A DNA stretch of 24,174 nt from contig CANRFK010000007.1 of assembly GCA_947629875.1 (NCBI GenBank), positions 1 through 24,174 of the forward strand, in the 5' to 3' direction. Position numbers and translations under genes: made by a program. Positions 7,361 to 13,578 of this stretch are shown here, piece after piece. Each line of letters opens with the position of its first letter. Within the stretch, counting starts at the first letter, position 1. The stretch is from an uncultured Clostridia bacterium. Lineage in GTDB: Bacteria > Bacillota > Clostridia > Christensenellales > Borkfalkiaceae. The notes beneath the pieces were generated by a model. That model saw only the letters and a program-made list of their open reading frames with translations, was not told the DNA's origin and did not search any database.

Positions 7361-7450
7361 TTCCGCGTCATTCTGCCCCGCCCATTTTGCTTCCGCGTCA
7401 TTCTGAACCGCTGCCCGAGCGCGTTGCGCTCGGGCGGCGGTGAAGAATCC
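7361..7450. repeat. Palindromic repeat with TTCCGCGTCATTCTG direct repeats
   Basis: TTCCGCGTCATTCTG occurs at 7361-7375 and again at 7391-7405. The second copy leads into a perfect hairpin GCCCGAGCGC-GTT-GCGCTCGGGC (7413-7435) and ends GGTGAAGAATCC, the approximate reverse complement of the start. This is typical of short palindromic intergenic repeats. The whole 7265-7696 gap contains only such elements and no gene that I can support. Confidence 0.6.
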
Positions 7451-7499
7451 CGACCAACGAAGTCCGCCCCAACCAAAAAGCCGCCCCGCCTTATTTATT

Positions 7500-7561
7500 C
7501 CTCATACCGAGTTTGCGCCCCGCGGCATTGCCGCGGGGGCGCAAACGAGTGTATCTTTCCC
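7500..7561. repeat. CTCATAC-hairpin-GTATCTT palindromic element, copy 1
   Basis: The constant left end CCTCATACCGAG and right end GAGTGTATCTTTCC flank a long perfect stem GTTTGCGCCCCGCGGC-ATT-GCCGCGGGGGCGCAAAC, with a single bulge at most. The same ends with different stems recur at 7577-7640, 13345-13464, 15798-15831 and 15861-15900. Confidence 0.75.
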
Positions 7562-7576
7562 CCAACAAAGTCCGAC

Positions 7577-7640
7577 CCTCATACACTGACGCGCCGCCGC
7601 GCTCCTATGGAGCGCGGCGGCGCGTGAGCGTATCTTGTCC
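7577..7640. repeat. CTCATAC-hairpin-GTATCTT palindromic element, copy 2
   Basis: The left end is CCTCATACACTG and the right end GAGCGTATCTTGTCC. The core is a perfect stem ACGCGCCGCCGCGCTCC-TAT-GGAGCGCGGCGGCGCGT (7589-7625). The ends agree with copy 1 while the stem sequence is unrelated, so the ends are conserved and the stem varies. Confidence 0.75.
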
Positions 7641-7657
7641 TTGCTCCGCCCTGTAAT

Positions 7658-7688
7658 AATGTCATGTCGAGCGTAGTCGAGACATCTC
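7658..7688. repeat. ATGTCATGTCGAGCG-type short palindromic repeat
   Basis: ATGTCATGTCGAGCGTAGTC then GAGACATCTC forms an imperfect palindrome (ATGTC...GACAT, TCGAG...). It resembles short intergenic repeats seen widely in bacterial genomes. Only one copy is in the window, so its repeat status rests on general knowledge. Confidence 0.45.
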
Positions 7689-7696
7689 TACCTTCC

Positions 7697-8419
7697 TCAC
7701 CCCCGATTTCTCGAAATCGTGAGCACCACGTAGAGCATCCGCAAAAAGTAGACGAGCGAGATGAGCATGGAGGCAACGTAGGTCATCGCGGCGGCGTTGA
7801 GCACCTTTTTTGCGCCGGGCAACTCCTCCTCGGTCAAAACGCCGTCCTCCACGAGCATCTTTTTGGCGCGGCGCGAGGCGTTAAACTCCACGGGTAGCGT
7901 CACCAGCATAAAGATGGTGGAAAGGGAATACAGCCCGATGCCCACATACATGACATATTGCCCCACGGGCGCGGGCGCGGCGAGCCACAAAAGGTCGAGC
8001 AAGATCCCCAGCAAGATCACGGGCAACGCGAGCCGCGAGCCGATATTTGCAATGGGCACGAGCACATTGCGTATTTTATAGGGCACATAGCCCCTTTTGT
8101 TCTGCATGACGTGTCCCACCTCATGCGCGGCAACGGCAACGGCGGCAATCGAGGCGGAGCCGTACGTGCTTTGCGAGAGGTTCACGAGATTTTTGGCGGG
8201 GTTGTAGTGGTCGGAGAGCCTGCCGTTCACCCTGCCCACCGCAATGTCGTGTACGCCGCGGTTTCTCATCAGCCGCACGGCGGTATCGTAGCCCGTCATG
8301 GCGGAGCGCGTCACCGTCTTGTCATAGGCGCTGAACGTAGTGTTTACCTTCGCCGTCGCATAGGCGGAGAGCGCAAGGAAGGGGATGAGTATGAGTAAAA
8401 ACAAAAAATAAGAGTACAT
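7697..8419 (-). CDS. Zinc metallopeptidase, YugP family (Neutral_Zn_peptidase)
   Basis: Membrane-embedded zinc protease of 240 aa, usual for the family. Visible features are an N-terminal hydrophobic segment (residues 3-22), the NLSQSTYGS segment near 80-89, the zinc-binding and catalytic motif HEVGH at 99-103, two hydrophobic spans near 118-145 and 147-172, the conserved EFNASRRA (third zinc ligand Glu) and a C-terminal hydrophobic pair. The start at 8419 follows AGAGGA read on the minus strand. It lies downstream of the XRE gene with a gap of about 67 bp and could be co-transcribed or have its own promoter. The substrate is unknown. It is similar in idea to HtpX but distinct in sequence. 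Confidence 0.9.
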   Translation of the reverse strand: MYSYFLFLLILIPFLALSAYATAKVNTTFSAYDKTVTRSAMTGYDTAVRLMRNRGVHDIAVGRVNGRLSDHYNPAKNLVNLSQSTYGSASIAAVAVAAHEVGHVMQNKRGYVPYKIRNVLVPIANIGSRLALPVILLGILLDLLWLAAPAPVGQYVMYVGIGLYSLSTIFMLVTLPVEFNASRRAKKMLVEDGVLTEEELPGAKKVLNAAAMTYVASMLISLVYFLRMLYVVLTISRNRG

Positions 8420-8486
8420 ATCGTTCCTCTTTTATATATTACCCGAATTTTGCGGAAATGAAATCAAAAACGGAAAAAATTCGCGG

Positions 8487-8693
8487 CTAAAAGAAAAACA
8501 GCTCCTCGAATTTTTTCCCGAGCGCGACGGCGAGCACGAGCGCGAGCTTCGCGGTGGGGCAGTACTGCCCCGTTTCGATGGAGCTTATCGTGTTGCGGGA
8601 AACGCCCACGCGCGCGGCAAGCTCTCCCTGCGATAGGTTTTTTTCCGCCCGCGCCTCTTTCAGGCGGTTGTGCAGAACAAGTTTTTCGTCCAT
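8487..8693 (-). CDS. Small XRE-family HTH transcriptional regulator
   Basis: The 68-aa protein consists almost wholly of a Cro/C1-type helix-turn-helix: RLKEARAEKNLSQGELAARV (residues 10-29) then GVSRNTISSIETGQYCPT (30-47) and LALVLAVALGKKFEELFFF. This matches the YozG/HTH_3 class of very short repressors. The ATG follows the DUF6442 stop by a single base, so the two genes are translationally linked. The promoter upstream of the pair carries two copies of an inverted repeat of the right size for an XRE dimer, which suggests autorepression. Pairing of such regulators with DUF6442 membrane proteins is common in Clostridia, and the XRE protein probably controls its partner. Confidence 0.9.
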   Translation of the reverse strand: MDEKLVLHNRLKEARAEKNLSQGELAARVGVSRNTISSIETGQYCPTAKLALVLAVALGKKFEELFFF

Positions 8694-8694
8694 T

Positions 8695-9147
8695 TCAGAT
8701 GCTCACCCCGCACAGTTCCAGAATCCAGAGCACCCAATATATCGCCGCGCCCGCCGTGATGAGCGCGGCGCACACGGCGGAGACGACGTGCATTTTATTC
8801 CTGTAAACGCACGCCTGCGCGATATTCTGCGCCGCTATGCCCGTAAAGAGAATTGCCATGAGCCCTATGGGCACCTCGCCGTTGACGAACGTTGTCACGA
8901 GCATGACGATGACGCAGGCAAGCGTCGTCGCAAGGAAGCCCGCATAATTTCCCCACTGCATTCTGCCGCGCTGACGCTCGTCGCCGAGTTTTTCATTCTC
9001 TTTCTTCGCCCGCTCCAAAATCTCCTCGGGCGAGAGTTCGCACTCCTCGGCCGTCCTTTCCCCGTTTTCCCCCTCGGGTGTGCGTTTTTCATTTTTTTCT
9101 TTGTTTGAAATCTTTTCGCTTTTCTCTTCGTTCGGCTTCTCTTCCAT
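8695..9147 (-). CDS. DUF6442-like membrane protein paired with an XRE regulator
   Basis: The 150-aa protein has a highly charged, Lys/Glu-rich N-terminal 55 residues, then SPEEILERAKKENEKLGDERQRG, the conserved cytoplasmic segment of this family, and three to four hydrophobic segments (about 67-87, 92-107, 115-145). The start at 9147 (MEEKPNEEK) has AAGGTGG five bases upstream. The in-frame ATG at 9180 would place the operator inside the gene and is less likely. The family function is not known. The strongly charged head is longer than in the relatives I recall. It is co-transcribed with the XRE gene. Confidence 0.75.
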   Translation of the reverse strand: MEEKPNEEKSEKISNKEKNEKRTPEGENGERTAEECELSPEEILERAKKENEKLGDERQRGRMQWGNYAGFLATTLACVIVMLVTTFVNGEVPIGLMAILFTGIAAQNIAQACVYRNKMHVVSAVCAALITAGAAIYWVLWILELCGVSI

Positions 9148-9156
9148 ATTTCCACC

Positions 9157-9176
9157 TTGCCAAGTTTTCTTGGCAA
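9157..9176 (-). promoter_or_regulatory. Operator 2 of the DUF6442-XRE operon
   Basis: A perfect inverted repeat, TTGCCAAG-TTTT-CTTGGCAA, lying around the predicted transcription start and 10 bp before the DUF6442 ATG. Its centre is 33 bp (about three helical turns) from operator 1. Confidence 0.75.
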
Positions 9177-9180
9177 ACAT

Positions 9181-9209
9181 ATTCTACCACCGCCAAGTGT
9201 ACTTGTCAA
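9181..9209 (-). promoter_or_regulatory. Promoter of the DUF6442-XRE operon
   Basis: On the minus strand TTGACA (9209-9204), a 17-bp spacer and TAGAAT (9186-9181). The start of transcription is expected near 9174, inside operator 2. The -35 overlaps operator 1, so a bound repressor would block polymerase. Confidence 0.8.
9190..9209 (-). promoter_or_regulatory. Operator 1 of the DUF6442-XRE operon
   Basis: GCCAAG-TGTA-CTTGTC with outer CC/AA matches operator 2 at nearly every half-site position (TTGNCAAG-N4-CTTGGC on the minus strand). It covers the -35 and upstream half of the spacer. Confidence 0.72.
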
Positions 9210-9273
9210 GAGAGGGGGGAAAACAAATATGTAATTCGTAGTTAAAAAATTTTTACAAAATAACAAAAATTGC

Positions 9274-9301
9274 TTGACATTGTTTTTTCTTATGTTATAA
9301 T
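9274..9301 (+). promoter_or_regulatory. Promoter of the four-gene AT-rich island
   Basis: Near-consensus TTGACA (9274-9279), a 16-bp spacer and TATAAT (9296-9301). Transcription from about 9308 would give a leader of about 22 nt with CGGAGG at 9318-9323. It diverges from the DUF6442-XRE promoter 65 bp away. Confidence 0.85.
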
Positions 9302-9329
9302 GTTCTTACAAAAATATCGGAGGCATTTT

Positions 9330-9851
9330 ATGGATGCGGAAATTATCGTTGAACTGTTTAGCCGTATCAAGGCATTGGAGCGCGACGTAGCGGAACTGAA
9401 ACAAAAACTTTCGGGCACGGAGAGCGCCTCGGGAATTCCCGACGAAACCCCGTACGGCAAAATCGTGAGCTCAAAGCCGCTCATTCCCGACCCCGAGCGC
9501 AAGCGCGATACCACCCGCTATTCCTTTGACGGGGTCGTGCATTCCAAGAAGGGGTTGGTCTATGCGGTCGTGAGGCGGTATGTCGCCGAGCACCCCGAAA
9601 TCACGCGCGCCGAGTTAAAGCGCGTCTTTGATAGATCGTTGCAGGGCAGCCTCGGCGTTGTGGAGAATGTGGAAATCGCCAAACAGCGCGGAGACGCCGA
9701 ATATCGTGTGCGCTTCTTCGCGGACGAAAAGGAAATTTTGCACCTTGTGGACGGCGATATGGTCGTCTGCACGCAGTGGGGCATTCTCAACATTCCCCGC
9801 TTTTTGATCGTGGCGGAGAGGCTCGGCTATCAGATCAATGCCATTCTATAA
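9330..9851 (+). CDS. Uncharacterized protein with N-terminal coiled coil
   Basis: The 173-aa protein is not assigned to a named family. Residues 3-28 form a probable short coiled coil (heptad-like ELFSRIKALERDVAELKQKL). A Pro/Lys-rich linker follows, and from about residue 65 a conserved-looking domain: YSFDGVVHSKKGLVYAVVRR, HPEITRAELKRVF, LQGSLGVVENVE, then a beta-rich end with VDGDMVVCTQWGILNIPRFL. The LVYAVVRRYVAEHP...ITRAELKRVF part looks like a helical, winged-helix-like module of the kind I recall at the C-termini of some restriction-type proteins; this is weak. The start at 9330 follows CGGAGG; the upstream in-frame ATGs at 9270 and 9300 lie in the promoter. It is the first gene of a four-gene operon. 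Confidence 0.75.
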   Translation: MDAEIIVELFSRIKALERDVAELKQKLSGTESASGIPDETPYGKIVSSKPLIPDPERKRDTTRYSFDGVVHSKKGLVYAVVRRYVAEHPEITRAELKRVFDRSLQGSLGVVENVEIAKQRGDAEYRVRFFADEKEILHLVDGDMVVCTQWGILNIPRFLIVAERLGYQINAIL

Positions 9852-9863
9852 GGAGGATAAATT

Positions 9864-10307
9864 ATGTCGAACACACAAATGGAGCGGAAATTTTTTTGGA
9901 ACAGATATCAAGAGACGCTTATGGAAAACGGCGAGCCGTTTTCTCTGAAATTAAACTGCGATAGAGACGGAACGCTCCGCCACTATGCATATGTAAATGC
10001 GCGGCATTTTACGGCAAACCGCTGTGTTTGTATTGAATTTACGCCCCAATGCGGAAGAGTGAGATATGGGGTCTATCTTGAAAACGAAGTTCAACTTTTC
10101 GATTGCTTGTTTGAACAAAGAGAGGCGATAGAATCTCTTTTGGGGTTCAATTGCAATTGGGAACGCGGCACAAAGGGCAAAAACACCCGAAGAATTTTCT
10201 GCGAGCAAGAAATCGTCCTCGGTGATTATAGCAGTTATTTCACTGCCATAGAAGAATCAATGGTGCGCCTTACAAAATTCGTGCAAGTATTTGAGAAATT
10301 GCTTTGA
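9864..10307 (+). CDS. DUF4268 domain-containing protein
   Basis: The 147-aa protein resembles the DUF4268 domain: an aromatic start (FFWNRYQETLMENGEPFSL, residues 10-28), a Cys/Phe-rich beta section (NRCVCIEFTPQCGRVRYGVYLEN, about 51-73), a middle LFEQREAIESLLGFNCNWERG with the typical K/R..IE..LG..L.W pattern, and a helical end TAIEESMVRLTKFVQVFEKLL. DUF4268 is often fused to or found near nuclease and restriction-like proteins, but its biochemical role is unknown. AGGAGG stands 8 bp before the ATG, and the gene follows the previous stop by 12 bp. Base composition is distinctly more AT-rich than in the housekeeping genes on both sides, a sign of transfer. Confidence 0.75.
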   Translation: MSNTQMERKFFWNRYQETLMENGEPFSLKLNCDRDGTLRHYAYVNARHFTANRCVCIEFTPQCGRVRYGVYLENEVQLFDCLFEQREAIESLLGFNCNWERGTKGKNTRRIFCEQEIVLGDYSSYFTAIEESMVRLTKFVQVFEKLL

Positions 10308-10331
10308 TGGCATATTGGGGGAAATATATCT

Positions 10332-10940
10332 ATGGGTTTCAAATACAAGTACCATCTATATAAAACAGGTTCAACTTCTGGCATGATTTTGCACGACATA
10401 GAAAATGGAAAGCATAAAAAAATAAAAAAACAACATGGGTTCTTATATATCAAAATGAAAAAAGGCAAACAGGTATTTTATCTCGATCGAGAGCGCAATC
10501 TCGTGGACGCTTCCCGGGCAGATACTTTTTCGCTGAAAGAGGCACATAAAATTATTCCCGAAATAGAAAAATCGCTGAAAGATTACGAAATTTCTTTTCT
10601 TACAACCTCGAAAAAGATAAGGCGTCAAGCTCAAAAAGTCGCGAAAAAAAACCCGAGGGTAGAAACGCCAAAAGAGGAAGTGAAGTTCCCCAAGAAGATA
10701 CAGGATCAGGATTCGGAACTTCTACTGGAACCCGTCAGAATATGGGATCCTATCTGGATATTCCAAGACCCGCCTCTTCCGCTACTCGGGACCGCTGTAT
10801 CGCACAAGAAATACGGCGAGGGCACAATCGTGAAATTCGACCATGAAAATAACCACCTCACCGTTGCATTTGCGGAGGGAGAAAAGATTTTCCTCTTCCC
10901 GGATTGTTTTGAAAATGGTTTTTTAGTGGCAAAAGCATGA
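10332..10940 (+). CDS. Uncharacterized protein with C-terminal Tudor-like domain
   Basis: The 202-aa protein has a basic N-terminal half (MGFKYKYHLYKTGSTSGMIL and several KK/KKGK patches), a Lys-rich linker (residues 90-125) and a C-terminal module, about 150-200: LGTAVSHKKYGEGTIVKFD, HLTVAFAEGEKIFLFPDCFENGFL. That module matches the pattern V.H..YG.G.I......L.V.F..G...F.FP.aF..G.L, like the Tudor-like C-terminal domain of PcrA/UvrD-type helicases, which contacts RNA polymerase, and related stand-alone domains. The N-terminal half is not recognised. The stop overlaps the start of the Smr-like gene (ATGA). It is AT-rich compared with flanking genes. The ribosome binding site (GGGGGAAA, about 10317-10324) is moderate. 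Confidence 0.7.
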   Translation: MGFKYKYHLYKTGSTSGMILHDIENGKHKKIKKQHGFLYIKMKKGKQVFYLDRERNLVDASRADTFSLKEAHKIIPEIEKSLKDYEISFLTTSKKIRRQAQKVAKKNPRVETPKEEVKFPKKIQDQDSELLLEPVRIWDPIWIFQDPPLPLLGTAVSHKKYGEGTIVKFDHENNHLTVAFAEGEKIFLFPDCFENGFLVAKA

Positions 10941-11272
10941 ATCTCACAGAAATCAATTTGGAGGAAGGAATGCCGCCGCGCGAAGAGGCAATGGATAGGC
11001 TGAGAGCCTCGATAAAACTTGCCAAACAGAGCAAGTACAAGTGCGCTATCATTATCCACGGCTACGGCAGTTCGGGGAAGGGCGGCATTATCCGTATCAT
11101 GGCGCGCCGATGGTTGAACGCACAGATGCAAAACGGACGCCTAAAAGCCGTCGTCAACGGAGAGGATTTCAATGTGCTGAACGAAAAGGCGCGCGTCATG
11201 AAGGCAAAATGTCCCGAACTTAATTCACTGTTTTACTGCTTCAATCACGGTGTTACGGTCGTGGAGTTATAA
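10937..11272 (+). CDS. Smr-like domain protein
   Basis: The 111-aa protein carries IIIHGYGSSGKGGIIR (residues 38-53), which fits the Smr-domain hallmark HG.G.G.L/I.., then RRWLNAQ, VNGEDFNVL and a C-terminal FNHGVTVVEL that fits N.G.T.V.L. Smr domains nick or cleave DNA or RNA in MutS2 and related proteins. Here the domain is stand-alone with a short helical head (residues 13-32). The LDLHG loop of canonical Smr is not seen, so it is a divergent member. It overlaps the upstream gene by four bases and ends the four-gene island; an intrinsic terminator follows at 11347. Nuclease activity is inferred from family membership only. Confidence 0.72.
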   Translation: MNLTEINLEEGMPPREEAMDRLRASIKLAKQSKYKCAIIIHGYGSSGKGGIIRIMARRWLNAQMQNGRLKAVVNGEDFNVLNEKARVMKAKCPELNSLFYCFNHGVTVVEL

Positions 11273-11346
11273 GTTGTAAATGACTTAATTTTACTACGAT
11301 ATAATTTAGACTTTCTCGGCTTGTCCGTTCCTTCCCCAAAAGTCTT

Positions 11347-11379
11347 TTTGCAAGGGCAAAACCCTTGCAAATTTTTTTT
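11347..11379 (+). terminator. Intrinsic terminator of the four-gene island
   Basis: The perfect stem TTTGCAAGGG / CCCTTGCAAA (11347-11356 and 11362-11371), with a CAAAA loop, is followed by eight T. It is a textbook intrinsic terminator. Its 3' arm contains TTGCAA, which is also the -35 box of the obgE promoter. Confidence 0.9.
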
Positions 11380-11393
11380 GCAAATGGTATACT
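11365..11393 (+). promoter_or_regulatory. Promoter of obgE, apparently leaderless
   Basis: TTGCAA (11365-11370), a 17-bp spacer and TATACT (11388-11393). The predicted transcription start coincides with the A of the obgE ATG at 11400, and there is no Shine-Dalgarno. The -35 is shared with the 3' arm of the preceding terminator. Confidence 0.78.
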
Positions 11394-11399
11394 CTTTGC

Positions 11400-12674
11400 A
11401 TGGCAAAAAACGGATTTACCGATAAAGTAAAAATTACGGTCAAGGCGGGCGACGGCGGCGACGGCATGAATTCCTTTAAGGCGTACAAGGGCAAGCCCGC
11501 CTGCGGGCCGGATGGCGGCGACGGCGGCGACGGTGGCTCCGTCTATTTTGTCGGCGATAAGGATATGCACGACCTCCTCTCCTTCCGCTACACCGCAAAG
11601 TATTTTGCAGGAAACGGCGAGCGCGGCGGCACAAACCAGTGCTACGGAAAGAGCGGCGAAGATCTGTATGTAAAAGTTCCCTGCGGCACGCTTGTGCGCG
11701 ACTTCGAGAGCGGCAAGATTTTGTGCGACATTTACGAGGACGGCGAGACGGTCAAAATCGTCTCGGGCGGGCGCGGCGGAAAGGGCAACGTGCGCTTCAC
11801 AACGGCGCGCCGCCACGCCCCCAATTTCGCGCAGAAAGGCGTTTTAACGCACCCCCATGTCCTCATTTTGGAGATGAAAGTCATTGCGGACGTCGGGCTC
11901 GTCGGCTTCCCAAATGTGGGAAAGAGCACGCTTCTCTCCAAAATTTCGGCGGCAAAGCCCAAGATCGCGGACTATCACTTCACCACGCTTTCGCCCAATT
12001 TGGGCGTCGCAAAATATTACGATGAAAGTTTCATCGCCGCCGATATCCCGGGGCTCATCGAGGGCGCGGCGGAAGGCGCGGGGCTGGGGCACGATTTTTT
12101 GCGCCACATCGAGCGCACCCGCATGATCTGCCACGTCGTGGATATTTCGGGGCTCGAAGGGCGCGACCCGCTCGAAGATTTCGAGGCCATCAACAAGGAG
12201 CTCAAACATTATTCGGAAAAACTCGCCGCGCTTCCCCAAATCGTCGCGCTCAATAAGACCGACGTGTTCGGCGCGGAGGAAAATTGCAAGCGGTTCAAGA
12301 AGAAATACGGCAAACGCTATGAAATTTTCGAGATTTCCGCGGTGCGCGGCGAAGGCACGGAGGAACTCGTGCGCGCCATTGTGGAAAAACTCAAAACGCT
12401 TCCGCCCGCCGAAAAAATTCCCGCCGACGAATTTTCGCTCGAGGAAGAGAGCGATCTCGACTTTGAAATTTTCACCGACGAAAACGGCGCGTTCGTCGTC
12501 GTGGGCGGGCTCGTGGATATGCTCTGCCGCAACGTCGTTCTGAACAATCCCGACAGCATGAATTATTTTCAGCGCGTCTTAAAACTGCGCGGCGTGTTCA
12601 AGGCCTTGGAGGCCGCGGGTTGCAAGGCGGGCGATACCGTTGTTGTAGGCGAAGTGGAATTTGAATATGTTTGA
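11400..12674 (+). CDS. obgE: GTPase Obg
   Basis: Essential GTPase for late assembly of the large ribosomal subunit and stress control. The 424 aa fall into three domains: the glycine-rich Obg fold (residues 1-158, with repeated GDGG/DGGDGG turns), the G domain (P-loop GFPNVGKST at 169-177, switch I with TT near 195-196, DIPGLIEG at 215-222, NKTD near 289-292, SAVRGEG for G5), and the C-terminal OCT domain ending with MNYFQRVLKLRGVFKALEAAG...VVVGEVEFEYV. All G motifs are intact. The start at 11400 gives the family MAKNGFTDKV opening; no ribosome binding site precedes it. The gene is followed by yhbY after 10 bp, a frequent pairing linked to ribosome assembly. Confidence 0.97.
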   Translation: MAKNGFTDKVKITVKAGDGGDGMNSFKAYKGKPACGPDGGDGGDGGSVYFVGDKDMHDLLSFRYTAKYFAGNGERGGTNQCYGKSGEDLYVKVPCGTLVRDFESGKILCDIYEDGETVKIVSGGRGGKGNVRFTTARRHAPNFAQKGVLTHPHVLILEMKVIADVGLVGFPNVGKSTLLSKISAAKPKIADYHFTTLSPNLGVAKYYDESFIAADIPGLIEGAAEGAGLGHDFLRHIERTRMICHVVDISGLEGRDPLEDFEAINKELKHYSEKLAALPQIVALNKTDVFGAEENCKRFKKKYGKRYEIFEISAVRGEGTEELVRAIVEKLKTLPPAEKIPADEFSLEEESDLDFEIFTDENGAFVVVGGLVDMLCRNVVLNNPDSMNYFQRVLKLRGVFKALEAAGCKAGDTVVVGEVEFEYV

Positions 12675-12684
12675 GGAGAGAGGT

Positions 12685-12978
12685 ATGTTTACATCCAAAG
12701 AGAGGGCAAATTTGAAATCGCTCGCGGCGACCATGAAACCCGTGATGCAGGTCGGGAAAGAGGGGATAAGCGAAAATCTTGTGAATGCGCTTTCCGATGC
12801 CTTGGAAGCGCGCGAACTCATCAAAGTGACGCTTCTTCCGGCTTCGGGCGACGACGGCGAAAATCTGGCCGCCAACTTCGCCGAACTTCTCGGCGCGGAA
12901 GTGGTTGCCGTCATCGGACGGAAAGCGATCTTTTACCGCCGCTCGCACAAAAAGGACTTCAAGCATATCGAATTTTGA
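12685..12978 (+). CDS. yhbY: YhbY family RNA-binding protein
   Basis: A CRM-domain RNA-binding protein of 97 aa, the normal length, associated with pre-50S ribosomal particles. Visible features are FTSKERANLKSLAATMKPVMQVGKEGIS (residues 2-29, matching the KQ..LR..A....P...VGK.G.. pattern), LEARELIKVTLL and VVAVIGRKAIFYRR near the end (the GR..vLYR signature). GAGGAGAGAGG precedes the ATG at 12685. The open frame continues upstream into the end of obgE but that is not coding. Co-transcribed with obgE; both act on the large subunit. Confidence 0.93.
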   Translation: MFTSKERANLKSLAATMKPVMQVGKEGISENLVNALSDALEARELIKVTLLPASGDDGENLAANFAELLGAEVVAVIGRKAIFYRRSHKKDFKHIEF

Positions 12979-13106
12979 GGGGATATTTTGCGCGAAAATT
13001 GCTTTTAAGGCATGGTGCTTTGAGGGGATCTTTGCTAAAAAATCGCGTGCAGCGCATGGATTTTTGAGAAAATGTTTGCCGAAAAAGCATTTTGGAATTT
13101 CTGATT
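12974..13106 (+). repeat. Three degenerate 44-45 bp tandem repeats
   Basis: The core TTTGAGGGGATATTTTGC begins at 12974, recurs as TTTGAGGGGATCTTTGC at 13019 and again more weakly as TTTGAGAAAATGTTTGC at 13063. A GCATGG word also recurs at 13010 and 13054. The first unit starts at the yhbY stop codon. No gene is supported here. Confidence 0.65.
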
Positions 13107-13137
13107 TTGACAAAAATTTTTCTCAACATATTATAAT
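13107..13137 (+). promoter_or_regulatory. Promoter immediately upstream of a large hairpin
   Basis: TTGACA (13107-13112) and TATAAT (13132-13137) have a 19-bp spacer, longer than ideal. Transcription would begin near 13144, five bases before the stem at 13149. No coding region follows. Confidence 0.5.
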
Positions 13138-13148
13138 TTTCCACAATG

Positions 13149-13223
13149 AAAGCTCCCTGTTGTGACGCGCGCTGCCGCCGCCCTTGCGGCAGCCGCGCGC
13201 GTCACAACAGGGAGCTTTTTTCT
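13149..13223 (+). terminator. Very long hairpin terminator after obgE-yhbY, possible small RNA
   Basis: A 23-bp perfect stem (AAAGCTCCCTGTTGTGACGC..., 13149-13171, with its complement ending at 13217) encloses a second stem CTGCCGC/GCGGCAG, and is followed by TTTTTT. It can terminate plus-strand transcription from obgE-yhbY. With the promoter at 13107-13137 it could also be a self-contained transcript of about 75-80 nt. Confidence 0.75.
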
Positions 13224-13344
13224 TCCGCCGCCGCTTCCGAGCCCGCTCACTTTCCTCTTCACAATGTAATAATATCATGAAAATTTTGTGTTTTGGAAGA
13301 TGTATGCCACACTTTTTTCAAAAAGTCGGAAAAAATTTTCGAGA

Positions 13345-13464
13345 GGAGAAAGATACGCTACTTCGTCGCTACGCTCCTCGTGCCGCGCTTGGTAGACAAA
13401 TAGTGCGCGCGGGGCACGCATTGCCGCGGCTACGCTGCGGCGGGGCGCGAGCGTATGAGAAAGG
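13345..13464 (-). repeat. CTCATAC...GTATCTT element with the 55-bp dispersed repeat nested inside
   Basis: Read on the minus strand the block starts CCTTTCTCATACGCTCGCG and ends AGCGTATCTTTCTCC, the ends of the palindromic family seen at 7500 and 7577. Inside, at 13356-13414, is a copy of the 55-bp repeat (CTACTTCG...TCGTGCCGCGCTTGGTAGAC...TAGTGCGCGC). The rest of the 13224-13578 gap shows no gene. Confidence 0.65.
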
Positions 13465-13539
13465 AAAGGAGAGTGAAAAGAGGATAGGGGGGGAGGGGAT
13501 TATGCGGGAGGATAAGATAAAACTTACGGCGGATAAGAG

Positions 13540-13566
13540 AACAGCCGACCCATTAGGTCGGCTGTT
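13540..13566 (-). terminator. Hairpin downstream of the zinc-ribbon membrane protein gene
   Basis: AACAGCCGACC (13540-13550) pairs with GGTCGGCTGTT (13556-13566), an 11-bp stem with a 5-nt loop. It lies 12 bp past the stop codon on the minus strand. No clear T-run follows, so its strength as an intrinsic terminator is uncertain. Confidence 0.6.
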
Positions 13567-13578
13567 CCGATGCCGTTA

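Noticed and set aside
7265..7696. Small genes in the repeat cluster
   Set aside because: Open frames here are broken by the hairpins and lack ribosome binding sites and conserved sequence.
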